Shown here piece by piece: positions 1 through 5,906 of a DNA stretch of 26,460 nucleotides; the stretch's first letter is position 1, and every line of letters begins with the position of its first letter. This DNA comes from JBIIJL01 sp044233795 (GTDB lineage: Bacteria; Pseudomonadota; Gammaproteobacteria; Legionellales; Legionellaceae), in NCBI GenBank assembly GCA_044233795.1, contig JBIIJL010000024.1, positions 1-26,460 on the forward strand. The letters run 5' to 3'. A program made the position numbers and the translations under genes. The notes beneath the pieces are model-generated. The model searched no databases and was not told where the DNA came from. It saw only the letters and a program-made list of their open reading frames with translations.

Positions 1-65
1 TCAACATTTGTCAGTTGCCGTTTAGGCAAATAGCTACCGGTGCCACTAATGATGGCATTTTTCAT
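1..65 (-). CDS. fabH: FabH (3-oxoacyl-ACP synthase III), N-terminal fragment
   Basis: Only the first 21 codons and part of the next are inside the window. They read MKNAIISGTGSYLPKRQLTN and onward. The ISGTGSYLP stretch followed by a basic segment is the usual start of beta-ketoacyl-ACP synthase III, which condenses acetyl-CoA with malonyl-ACP to begin fatty acid synthesis. The ATG at 65-63 overlaps the plsX TGA in an ATGA junction, so the two are translationally coupled, and CAGGGA just upstream can act as ribosome binding site. plsX-fabH is a very widely conserved gene order. Identification rests on the short N-terminus plus context; the catalytic Cys-His-Asn residues lie outside the window. 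Confidence 0.85.
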   Translation of the reverse strand, partial: MKNAIISGTGSYLPKRQLTNV

Positions 66-1102
66 AATAACAATCCCTGATTGATGAACTCGGTGATTTG
101 ATGACGCACCAAATCCACAACATTATTCTGAACCTGTAACACCGCCTCATCGATAGCAAACTTAAAGGCATGTTCATTGGCGCCACCGTGACTTTTAACA
201 ACGATGCCATTCAACCCGAGCATGCTAGCACCGTTGTAACGGGCCGGATCCATGCGCTTTTTCAACTGATAAAGCGCAGGTCTTGCCAACAGTCCTACAA
301 ATTTTGCAACCCAATTTTTGCTAAAAGATTCCTTAAGAATGGTCAGCATTAGTTTTGCTAAACCTTCGCTGGCTTTAATCGCAACATTACCAACAAAGCC
401 ATCACAAACCACTAAATCAACTTCACCTGAATAGAAGTGATCGCCCTCAACATAGCCTACATAATTCATTAATTTGCACTCAGCAAGCATATGAGCTGTA
501 CGTTTGACTTGGTCGTTCCCTTTAATTTCCTCAACACCAATATTCAACAGTGCAATTTTAGGTTTCTTTTTTTTATCAAGGGCTTGGATTAAAGCTGAAC
601 CCATAACGGCAAACTGAAACAGGTGTTCAGCACATGAATCAACATTTGCACCGAGATCTATCACTCGTGTACGACCGATATATGTCGGCAATTCGGCTAT
701 GATCGCCGGCCTATCTATCCCGGGCAATGTTTTAAGCACAAAACGTGCGGTGACCATTAGTGCACCTGTATTTCCAGCGCTAACACAAGCTTGGGCTTGT
801 CCTTCCTTCACAAGGTTCAAGGCAACACGCATCGAAGAGTCTTTTTTATTTCGCAGCGCATAAGATGGCAACTCATCCATCGCTACTTGCTCAGTGGCAT
901 GGATAATCGAACACTGATTTTCCTGTGCATCACCAATAGAATACCCGTGTTTTTTCAAATGTGTTTGAATTTGATATTTGTCCCCAACCAACAGCAATCT
1001 GAGGTGAGGATTTTCTTTTACCGCGCGCAACGATGCAGGAATCACAACTTTTAAGCCGTGATCCCCGCCCATCGCGTCAACAGCAATGGTAATGTTGTTC
1101 AA
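62..1102 (-). CDS. plsX: PlsX, phosphate acyltransferase
   Basis: PlsX converts acyl-ACP to acyl-phosphate, the donor PlsY uses to acylate glycerol-3-phosphate in phospholipid synthesis; it is a peripheral membrane enzyme. The 346 residues match the usual family length and contain the diagnostic DAMGGDHG at residues 9-16, a central SAGNTGALM segment, RPAIIAELP and the C-terminal GLNGIVVKSHGGA block. The only start that keeps the conserved IAVDAMGGDHG N-terminus is a TTG at 1102-1100; no in-frame ATG or GTG lies upstream of the motif. An AAGAG about nine bases before it, inside the end of rpmF, is the likely ribosome binding site. It sits five bases after rpmF and overlaps fabH by four bases, so expression is probably coupled with both. 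Confidence 0.96.
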   Translation of the reverse strand: MNNITIAVDAMGGDHGLKVVIPASLRAVKENPHLRLLLVGDKYQIQTHLKKHGYSIGDAQENQCSIIHATEQVAMDELPSYALRNKKDSSMRVALNLVKEGQAQACVSAGNTGALMVTARFVLKTLPGIDRPAIIAELPTYIGRTRVIDLGANVDSCAEHLFQFAVMGSALIQALDKKKKPKIALLNIGVEEIKGNDQVKRTAHMLAECKLMNYVGYVEGDHFYSGEVDLVVCDGFVGNVAIKASEGLAKLMLTILKESFSKNWVAKFVGLLARPALYQLKKRMDPARYNGASMLGLNGIVVKSHGGANEHAFKFAIDEAVLQVQNNVVDLVRHQITEFINQGLLL

Positions 1103-1107
1103 GTGGA

Positions 1108-1299
1108 TTACTCTTGTTCGTAGACGTTATCTGTATCGAGTATTTTACGACCGCGATAATAGCCGTCGGGTGTGATATGGTGACGCAAATGCACTTCACC
1201 TGTAGTCGTATCAACTGAAAGCGTTGGTTTAGTCAACGCGTCGTGCGAACGTCGCATATCACGTTTTGAACGTGATTTTTTATTCTGTTGGACCGCCAT
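1108..1299 (-). CDS. rpmF: Large ribosomal subunit protein bL32
   Basis: This 63-residue basic protein begins MAVQQNKKSRSKRDMRRSHD, the signature N-terminus of bacterial L32, and ends in a YYRGRKIL segment. It is a structural protein of the 50S subunit. The frame stays open upstream for six more codons to 1317, but the ATG at 1299 is preceded by AGGAG at ideal spacing and matches the family start, so it was chosen. It lacks the cysteine pair of zinc-binding L32 variants, so it is the zinc-independent form. It lies between yceD and plsX in the classic yceD-rpmF-plsX-fabH order, linking ribosome and lipid synthesis genes in one transcript. Confidence 0.97.
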   Translation of the reverse strand: MAVQQNKKSRSKRDMRRSHDALTKPTLSVDTTTGEVHLRHHITPDGYYRGRKILDTDNVYEQE

Positions 1300-1388
1300 T
1301 GTGTTACTCCTAAACAATTTGTTTTCATTGGGCCGGAATTTTACCTAGTTTTTCACTCTAATCCAAGTGCTCTAGGCATAATTTCACT

Positions 1389-1808
1389 TTAATGGCCAAT
1401 ATACTGACTTACTTCATCATCACAATCAACAACATTTTGGTGCTTTTCTGGACAATACAACAACACCTCATCAACTAAAATGTCTGTTAAATCAAGCTCT
1501 TCACCTTCTACGACAATGCACTCATACGTATCCATGAGAGATGCTGCAAATACATCATTTTCACACACAGCAAGGACCGTTTGATTGCAGTAATCATGAA
1601 CAAAAGAATGCAAACAACGCAGACAACTAACTGTCAAGTGCCCTTTAACCCCCAACAATACTAAAAAAAAGTTAGGGTGCTTTTCGACCTTAAGTGAGCA
1701 AGTTAACGTACAAGGTAACTCTATACGAGAACCTACCCGCTCGTTCAGTTCGCATTCAACGACTCGTGAAGATGCTTGTTTTGCTTCACGATTAAGACAA
1801 ATCTTCAT
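1389..1808 (-). CDS. yceD: YceD/DUF177 family protein (rRNA accumulation protein)
   Basis: A 139-residue acidic protein located directly upstream of rpmF, the conserved position of YceD (DUF177), which in model bacteria and plants is linked to 23S rRNA accumulation. The family feature CxxC is seen as SCLRCLHSF (Cys62 and Cys65), followed by the acidic stretch VEGEELDLTDILVDEVLLYCPEK. Two further cysteines (119 and 129) follow, so a metal site is possible. The C-terminus is short compared with the E. coli protein, stopping soon after the acidic block. The frame also opens at a TTG at 1823, but that lies almost on the predicted transcription start, so the ATG at 1808 is preferred. The biochemical role is not settled even for homologs. 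Confidence 0.87.
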   Translation of the reverse strand: MKICLNREAKQASSRVVECELNERVGSRIELPCTLTCSLKVEKHPNFFLVLLGVKGHLTVSCLRCLHSFVHDYCNQTVLAVCENDVFAASLMDTYECIVVEGEELDLTDILVDEVLLYCPEKHQNVVDCDDEVSQYIGH

Positions 1809-1832
1809 GATTTTTACTATCAAAAAACCGCA

Positions 1833-1861
1833 ATTATAGCATATTTGATACCTATTGTATC
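1833..1861 (-). promoter_or_regulatory. Sigma70-type promoter for yceD-rpmF-plsX-fabH
   Basis: Read on the minus strand there is a perfect -10 TATAAT (1838-1833) preceded by TGC, an extended -10, with GATACA 17 bases upstream as a weak -35 that keeps the ACA half. The predicted transcript start near 1826 gives a leader of about 18 bases to the ATG at 1808. It would place the alternative TTG start (1823) nearly at the RNA 5' end. Confidence 0.6.
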
Positions 1862-1876
1862 ACCCAGTTTTCGAAT

Positions 1877-1957
1877 CTCGACTTTATGCCCCCCAACGCC
1901 GAATCCCTACGCTCTTCGCCGCGGCGATTCGGCGATGGACATTTTCATAAAGTCGAG
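1877..1957. repeat. GC-rich nested inverted repeat (REP/MITE-like palindrome)
   Basis: A perfect 12-base outer inverted repeat (CTCGACTTTATG at 1877-1888, CATAAAGTCGAG at 1946-1957) encloses a perfect 9-base inner repeat (CGCCGAATC at 1897-1905, GATTCGGCG at 1926-1934). Within the central loop is the self-complementary GCCGCGGC at 1918-1925. The segment is visibly richer in GC than its surroundings. It sits between divergent promoters, where a transcription terminator is not expected, so a dispersed palindromic repeat or a structured regulatory element is more likely. No second copy was noticed in the window. Confidence 0.6.
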
Positions 1958-1989
1958 CGGATCTTATTAAAGCTTAGGTAACGTAAATA

Positions 1990-2018
1990 TTTAAATGATC
2001 ACTTAAATAGCGTAGAAT
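1990..2018 (+). promoter_or_regulatory. Possible sigma70 promoter for mnmA
   Basis: TTTAAA (1990-1995) and TAGAAT (2013-2018) are separated by 17 bases and match the sigma70 hexamers at four and five positions. This places a start about 25 bases before the mnmA ATG. It is supported by pattern and position only. Confidence 0.4.
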
Positions 2019-2047
2019 AACCACTTTTTGTACAGGTATTTCTTATC

Positions 2048-3133
2048 ATGAAACCAAAAGTCATCGTGGGCATGTCTGGCGGAGTTGACTCTTCGGTAGC
2101 AGCTTGGCTTCTAAAAGAACAAGGATATGAAGTTGAGGGCTTGTTCATGAAAAACTGGGAACAAGACGACAAAGATGGTTTTTGTGCCGCAGCACTTGAT
2201 CTAGCTGATGCAAAAGCTGTGGCGCATCAGCTAGATATCCCCTTGCACACTGTTAATTTTGCAGAAGAATACTGGCAACGGGTATTTAGTCTATTTCTCA
2301 CTGAATATGAAAAGGGCCGCACCCCTAACCCTGATGTCTTATGTAATAAAGAAATTAAGTTTAACGCATTTTTAAAACATGCCTTGTCATTAGGTGCAGA
2401 TTTTATTGCAACCGGCCATTACGCCAAGATCCGTCATATTGATGGTGATACTATCCTTTGTAGAGCAAAAGACCGAGATAAAGATCAAACCTATTTTTTA
2501 CATGCCGTTGATAAAGAAGCTCTAAAAAAAACGCTCTTCCCCCTCGGTAATTACCTTAAAAAAGAGGTCAGACAATTTGCCAAAGAGCTAAGCCTCATTA
2601 CGCATAACAAAAAAGACTCAACTGGAATTTGCTTTATCGGTGAGAAGCGCTTCAAAACGTTTTTAAATGAGTTTATTCTCGCTCGCCCCGGGGACATCAT
2701 GAGCACAAGTGGTGAAAAGATTGGTCAACATGACGGTTTGATGTTTTACACTATAGGCCAACGGCAAGGTTTACGGATAGGTGGGCTTCAAAAAGGAGAT
2801 GGTAATCCATGGTATGTGGTTGATAAAATTATATCTTCGAACGAACTTATAGTCGCTCAAGGGATTCACCACCCGATGTTGTACGCTCAAGGCTTGGTTT
2901 CTGGCCCCATCCATTGGCTTCAGAAACACGACGAAGAACTGCCTATTACGTGTTACTGCCTTACACGTTATCGGCAACAAGAACAACCGTGTCTCATCTC
3001 ACAAGCCACCGAAAATGAACATTGTATAATGTTTTCATCACCACAACGCGCGGTTACCCCCGGACAGTACATTGTATTTTATGATAAGAATCAGTGCTTG
3101 GGTGGGGCTACTATAGAGCAAATGATCCGCTAA
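2048..3133 (+). CDS. mnmA: MnmA, tRNA-specific 2-thiouridylase
   Basis: MnmA adenylates and thiolates U34 of tRNA Lys, Glu and Gln, taking sulfur from the IscS-Tus relay. The 361 residues are close to the usual length. Visible features are the PP-loop ATP pyrophosphatase motif GMSGGVDSSVAA at residues 8-19, PNPDVLCNKEIKF with catalytic Cys99, the ATGHYAKI segment, KDQTYFLH, and DSTGICFIGEK with the second catalytic Cys195. A C-terminal beta-barrel region includes YTIGQRQGL. The ATG at 2048 gives the canonical N-terminus; the ribosome binding site is weak (ACAGG about ten bases upstream). It is divergent from the yceD operon and followed after 70 bases by erpA, another sulfur/iron-sulfur gene. 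Confidence 0.97.
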   Translation: MKPKVIVGMSGGVDSSVAAWLLKEQGYEVEGLFMKNWEQDDKDGFCAAALDLADAKAVAHQLDIPLHTVNFAEEYWQRVFSLFLTEYEKGRTPNPDVLCNKEIKFNAFLKHALSLGADFIATGHYAKIRHIDGDTILCRAKDRDKDQTYFLHAVDKEALKKTLFPLGNYLKKEVRQFAKELSLITHNKKDSTGICFIGEKRFKTFLNEFILARPGDIMSTSGEKIGQHDGLMFYTIGQRQGLRIGGLQKGDGNPWYVVDKIISSNELIVAQGIHHPMLYAQGLVSGPIHWLQKHDEELPITCYCLTRYRQQEQPCLISQATENEHCIMFSSPQRAVTPGQYIVFYDKNQCLGGATIEQMIR

Positions 3134-3203
3134 CAAGGTAAACTTAATTAAGAGTAGATCTTAGTTACCAATACATACCATTAATTGTCAATTTGGAGTC
3201 ATC

Positions 3204-3602
3204 ATGGCAAGTACAAATGCATCACAAACCTCAGCATATCGTATCCTTTTCACCATTGACGCTGCTGATAAAGTCAGCAGCTTAATCAAAGAAGAAGAGA
3301 ACCCAAATCTTCATCTTCGCGTGTACATTACCGGTGGTGGATGCTCTGGATTTCAATATGGATTCACCTTTGATGAAGCCATCCAAACTGATGACACCGT
3401 CATTGTGCAACAGTGCTCAAATGGGTTAGACACTGTCAAATTACTGGTGGACGCTATGAGTATTCAATATTTAAATCACGCTGAAATCGACTATGTCGAT
3501 GGAATTTCAGGGGAACAATTTGTGATTCGAAATCCCAATGCTAAAACCACGTGTGGCTGTGGCTCATCTTTTAGCATTGAAGAAGAGTCTGAGGAACAGT
3601 AG
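3204..3602 (+). CDS. erpA: ErpA, A-type iron-sulfur cluster insertion protein
   Basis: An A-type carrier that delivers Fe-S clusters to apo-proteins, including those of isoprenoid synthesis. The 132-residue protein has the three conserved ligand cysteines: Cys47 in GGGCSGFQYGF and Cys117/Cys119 in TTCGCGSSFS. The GCSGFQYGFTFD wording and the missing Fe-S-assembly neighbours (no iscU, iscS or hscA) favour ErpA over IscA or SufA. A short acidic tail, EEESEEQ, follows the last motif. GGAG at 3195-3198 is a good ribosome binding site for the ATG at 3204. It may be co-transcribed with mnmA. No convincing terminator hairpin follows it. Confidence 0.93.
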   Translation: MASTNASQTSAYRILFTIDAADKVSSLIKEEENPNLHLRVYITGGGCSGFQYGFTFDEAIQTDDTVIVQQCSNGLDTVKLLVDAMSIQYLNHAEIDYVDGISGEQFVIRNPNAKTTCGCGSSFSIEEESEEQ

Positions 3603-3849
3603 TTGGTTTGTTATTGATCAGCTCCTTTTATCATGCAGCCAAACGTTCCACAAAGAAATATATCGTGACTAAAATTACCACAAAAGAAGCCATCTCGTTA
3701 ACCTTACAGGAATTAGCGAAAAAATACTTACTAAAATAACAGAGAACAAAATGACAGGCTTCAAGAATTAAATAAAAACGCCACCCTTCAAAAGCGGAGC
3801 TTAGTGAAATTATACTGATTAGAACATCAGTACAGAAAAAATTACTATA
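3603..3849. other. Gene-free spacer with degenerate coding-like sequence
   Basis: No intact gene is supported here. On the plus strand a GTG-started stretch of 24 codons (3665-3736, MTKITTKEAISLTLQELAKK and on) stops at 3737-3739. In another frame, 27 open codons follow (3735-3815, including REQNDRLQELNKNATLQKRS). Both look amphipathic and protein-like, and a one-base change in the A-run around 3733 would bring them near one frame. They could be remains of a decayed short gene, or chance in A-rich DNA. The minus strand is open through the whole stretch because it is T-rich. Confidence 0.25.
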
Positions 3850-4186
3850 GGGGCTGTTGACATTTGATAAAGTAAGTTGAGATAACCAAAAATAATCCAT
3901 AAACAACTTGCTCTCAACAAACTCAAAGAACAAGATTTTACAAGCACAGCTTTTTCAAAAGGTGGCATTTCATCCTGCTTTATGAAGCTCAACGCCTACA
4001 TGAACCAACAATCAATGCGCCGTGAAGCTACATGTTGCTCTAGTTTAAAAAAGAGCAACATGACAATGGCTGTTCAACGCCGACGTGGCGCTCCTTGTTA
4101 GCGTCATCCAGGAGATTTCAATACCGTGGAAGTCACGGTACATGGGCACTTTAGAACATTTTCCAAAGCGAATTGTCAACAGATCC
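3850..4186. mobile_element. TA-flanked element with terminal inverted repeats (MITE-like or deleted IS)
   Basis: The left end reads GGGGCTGTTGACATTTG (3850-3866). The right end, read on the minus strand from 4186, is GGATCTGTTGACAATTC. These agree at 13 of 17 positions, with an unbroken CTGTTGACA core. TA lies immediately outside both ends (3848-3849 and 4187-4188), as expected for a TA target duplication. CTGTTGACA-type ends recall the IS5-like group of insertion sequences; this is from memory and was not checked. The 337-base interior has no transposase. Its longest plus-strand peptide (39 codons from 3982) resembles no family I know. A strong hairpin lies inside. It is best read as a non-autonomous element or an internally deleted insertion sequence. 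Confidence 0.5.
4031..4062. repeat. Perfect 11-base inverted repeat inside the TA-flanked element
   Basis: CATGTTGCTCT (4031-4041) and AGAGCAACATG (4052-4062) form an uninterrupted 11-bp stem with a 10-base A/T-rich loop. The T-run on the minus strand falls within the loop, not after the stem, so it is not a standard intrinsic terminator. A second short hairpin, TACCGTG/CACGGTA at 4122-4140, lies nearby. Both may be structural parts of the mobile element. Confidence 0.6.
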
Positions 4187-4644
4187 TAATAGGGTTTAAT
4201 CACAACCTTTGTACCAATGTTAGCAAAATTACTGCTTAACCATTTAGCATCACTTGGTGCGACTCGCACACATCCGTGACTTGCATTCCTATGTGGCATT
4301 TCATAGGAGCCATGAATGGCATAATTTTTGCTGAAGAACATGCAGTAAGGCATGGGGGCCCCTCCTCGACCCACAGGATATCGACTAGAACGGCAAGTAG
4401 CACCTCCTTTGCCGATAACCCGATACGTTCCTGAAGGAGTCCGGCAGGCACGGTGTATATCAGGACAATAACGTTGTCCTGCAGAAACACGACCAGAGCG
4501 AACAACAACGCCATCATCCATAGCTTGCCATTGCAGCTTGCCTGGACTTACAACAATTTCTTTATCTGCAAACGCCTGTTGTGTCCCGAGAATTAAAGCA
4601 ACGTTAACTATCCTTTGTAGTAGATGTTTGCTATACCTTTGCAT
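4186..4644 (-). CDS. Exported L,D-transpeptidase (YkuD/EnhA-like)
   Basis: A predicted periplasmic L,D-transpeptidase, the class that makes 3-3 peptidoglycan cross-links or anchors proteins to the wall. From the ATG at 4644 it has 152 residues, with a basic then hydrophobic signal sequence ending LILGTQQAFADK (cleavage likely after Ala26). The catalytic YkuD motif is HGSYEMPHRNASHGCVRV, with His111, His123 and Cys125. The RTPSGTYRVIGKGGATCRSS and GGAPMPYCMFF segments resemble the EnhA-type proteins of Legionella. The frame is open to 4686, but a strong promoter at 4675-4702 puts the transcript start near 4668, which excludes that longest start; the ATG at 4656 also remains possible. Its TAG stop straddles the edge of the mobile element: TA comes from the flank and G is the element's first base. 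Confidence 0.9.
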   Translation of the reverse strand: MQRYSKHLLQRIVNVALILGTQQAFADKEIVVSPGKLQWQAMDDGVVVRSGRVSAGQRYCPDIHRACRTPSGTYRVIGKGGATCRSSRYPVGRGGAPMPYCMFFSKNYAIHGSYEMPHRNASHGCVRVAPSDAKWLSSNFANIGTKVVIKPY

Positions 4645-4674
4645 GAAACGCCCCATTTGTGTAATTTTGATATA

Positions 4675-4702
4675 AATATAGCACACAAATTGAACATATC
4701 AA
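4675..4702 (-). promoter_or_regulatory. Strong sigma70-type promoter of the L,D-transpeptidase gene
   Basis: On the minus strand TTGATA (4702-4697) and TATATT (4680-4675) are separated by 16 bases, each matching consensus at five of six positions. A start near 4668 leaves about 24 bases to the ATG at 4644. The promoter lies after the dnaQ stop, so the transpeptidase is probably an independent unit. Confidence 0.6.
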
Positions 4703-4730
4703 GCATTAAGAGATCTATTTGTAGATATTT

Positions 4731-5447
4731 TTAACCATCCAAACCCTTTGCCACAGACCAGAAATCAACTTGGGACCTCTTAACCAAGGAAACAAGAAAA
4801 TTCTCATGCTTGGCTAACTCCTCAGCATCGGCATACACCACAGGTGTTTGACTTTGAAGTTGTGGGGATGCTTCCTTCACTCCTTCCACCAAAGGATTTG
4901 ATAAGGCATCATCAAATAATAGATGTCCTTGCCCACCTGTCATGGCAAGATAGACGCGACCTAAAATTTCAGAGTCTAGCAACGCACCATGTAATTGGCG
5001 ATTGGAGTTATCAATATCATAGCGTTTACAAAGCGCATCAAGACTATTGCGCTGTCCTGGATGTTTTTTTCGGGCCAATTGTAAGGTATCAACGATTGAA
5101 CAATACGCCTCCAAAGATTTTGGCCATTTGATAAGACTCAATTCTCTATTCAAAAAACCCACATCAAAAGGTGCATTGTGAATGATAAGTTCGGCACCTT
5201 CGATAAACGCAAACAAATCATCAACAACTTCTTTAAAAAGTAGCTTATCTAGTAAAAATTCAGAACTAATGCCATGCACCCGAAATGCACCCTCATCAAC
5301 ACTCCGCTCTGGATTAATATATTGATGAAATTGTTTTCCCGTAAATTTTCTATCAACCAACTCCATACATCCAATTTCAATGATCCGATGCCCATCCAGC
5401 GGATCGATACCTGTTGTTTCAGTATCTAAAACGATTTGTCTTTGCAT
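4731..5447 (-). CDS. dnaQ: DnaQ, DNA polymerase III epsilon subunit (3'-5' proofreading exonuclease)
   Basis: The epsilon subunit proofreads for the replicative polymerase. The 238-residue length matches the gammaproteobacterial protein. The DEDDh exonuclease residues are all visible: Asp8 and Glu10 in VLDTETTGID, Asp95 in HNAPFDVGFLN, and His153 with Asp158 in LHGALLDSEIL. A flexible middle linker and a C-terminal segment, the part that in the family binds the alpha subunit, follow the nuclease domain. GAGG nine bases before the ATG at 5447 supports the start. It follows rnhA by 15 bases in the same direction. The usual enterobacterial arrangement has rnhA and dnaQ divergent, so the tandem order is a lineage feature. 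Confidence 0.95.
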   Translation of the reverse strand: MQRQIVLDTETTGIDPLDGHRIIEIGCMELVDRKFTGKQFHQYINPERSVDEGAFRVHGISSEFLLDKLLFKEVVDDLFAFIEGAELIIHNAPFDVGFLNRELSLIKWPKSLEAYCSIVDTLQLARKKHPGQRNSLDALCKRYDIDNSNRQLHGALLDSEILGRVYLAMTGGQGHLLFDDALSNPLVEGVKEASPQLQSQTPVVYADAEELAKHENFLVSLVKRSQVDFWSVAKGLDG

Positions 5448-5462
5448 CTTAATTTTCCTCCA

Positions 5463-5906
5463 TCAGCACTTGGCAATATCAAGCTCTATAATAGCTTCAT
5501 TCGCTAACTCATCAGCCCGTTCATTTTCAGGGTGCCCAGAATGCCCCTTCACCCAATGCCAAGTGACATGATGCTGGTTTGCAATTTCATCAAGATCCTG
5601 CCAAAGATCAGCATTTTTGACAGGCTCCTTTTTAGAATTTTTCCAACCCTTTTTTTTCCAAGCATTAAGCCACTCTGTCATCCCTTGCCGCACATATTGC
5701 GAGTCCGTATAGAGTTCAACTTTAGAGGGCCGTTTTAAAGCACGCAGTGCCATGATAGCCGCGGTGAGCTCCATGCGATTATTTGTAGTAAATTTTTCAG
5801 CACCTTTGAGTGTTTTTTCAACCCCATTATAGCGCAACAAAACACCCCAACCACCGGGCCCCGGATTACCCTTACAAGCACCATCGGTATAAATTTCAAT
5901 TGTCAT
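5463..5906 (-). CDS. rnhA: RnhA, ribonuclease HI
   Basis: RNase HI cuts the RNA strand of RNA-DNA hybrids. The 147 residues from ATG 5906 carry the full catalytic set: Asp8 in IYTDGACKGNPGPGGWG, Glu46 in NNRMELTAA, Asp68 in LYTDSQYV, His122 in VKGHSGHPENE and Asp132 in RADELAN. The basic handle region, EWLNAWKKKGWKNSKKEPVKN, is present in shortened quotation: it spans about residues 78-98. The frame also opens at two tandem GTG codons at 5921, but the ATG matches the family start and has GGTGAG upstream. The first 11 bases overlap the 3' end of hutH, so translation is likely coupled to the histidine-catabolic genes. Confidence 0.96.
   Translation of the reverse strand: MTIEIYTDGACKGNPGPGGWGVLLRYNGVEKTLKGAEKFTTNNRMELTAAIMALRALKRPSKVELYTDSQYVRQGMTEWLNAWKKKGWKNSKKEPVKNADLWQDLDEIANQHHVTWHWVKGHSGHPENERADELANEAIIELDIAKC

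Noticed and set aside
3631..3933. Minus-strand 100-codon reading frame with hydrophobic product
   Set aside because: It crosses the left end of the TA-flanked element, lacks a ribosome binding site, and its open length is explained by T-rich composition; not called as a gene, though its frame matters to the transpeptidase stop-codon finding.
4031..4062. Hairpin as intrinsic terminator for erpA or the transpeptidase
   Set aside because: The T-run lies in the loop and not after the stem on either strand, and the hairpin is far from the erpA stop.
3982..4101. 39-codon plus-strand peptide inside the element
   Set aside because: Short, spans the 11-bp hairpin and resembles no transposase part or other family that I recognise.
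4645..4686. Longer N-terminus for the L,D-transpeptidase
   Set aside because: The longest start precedes the predicted transcript start of a strong promoter and would put a hydrophilic extension before a well-formed signal peptide.
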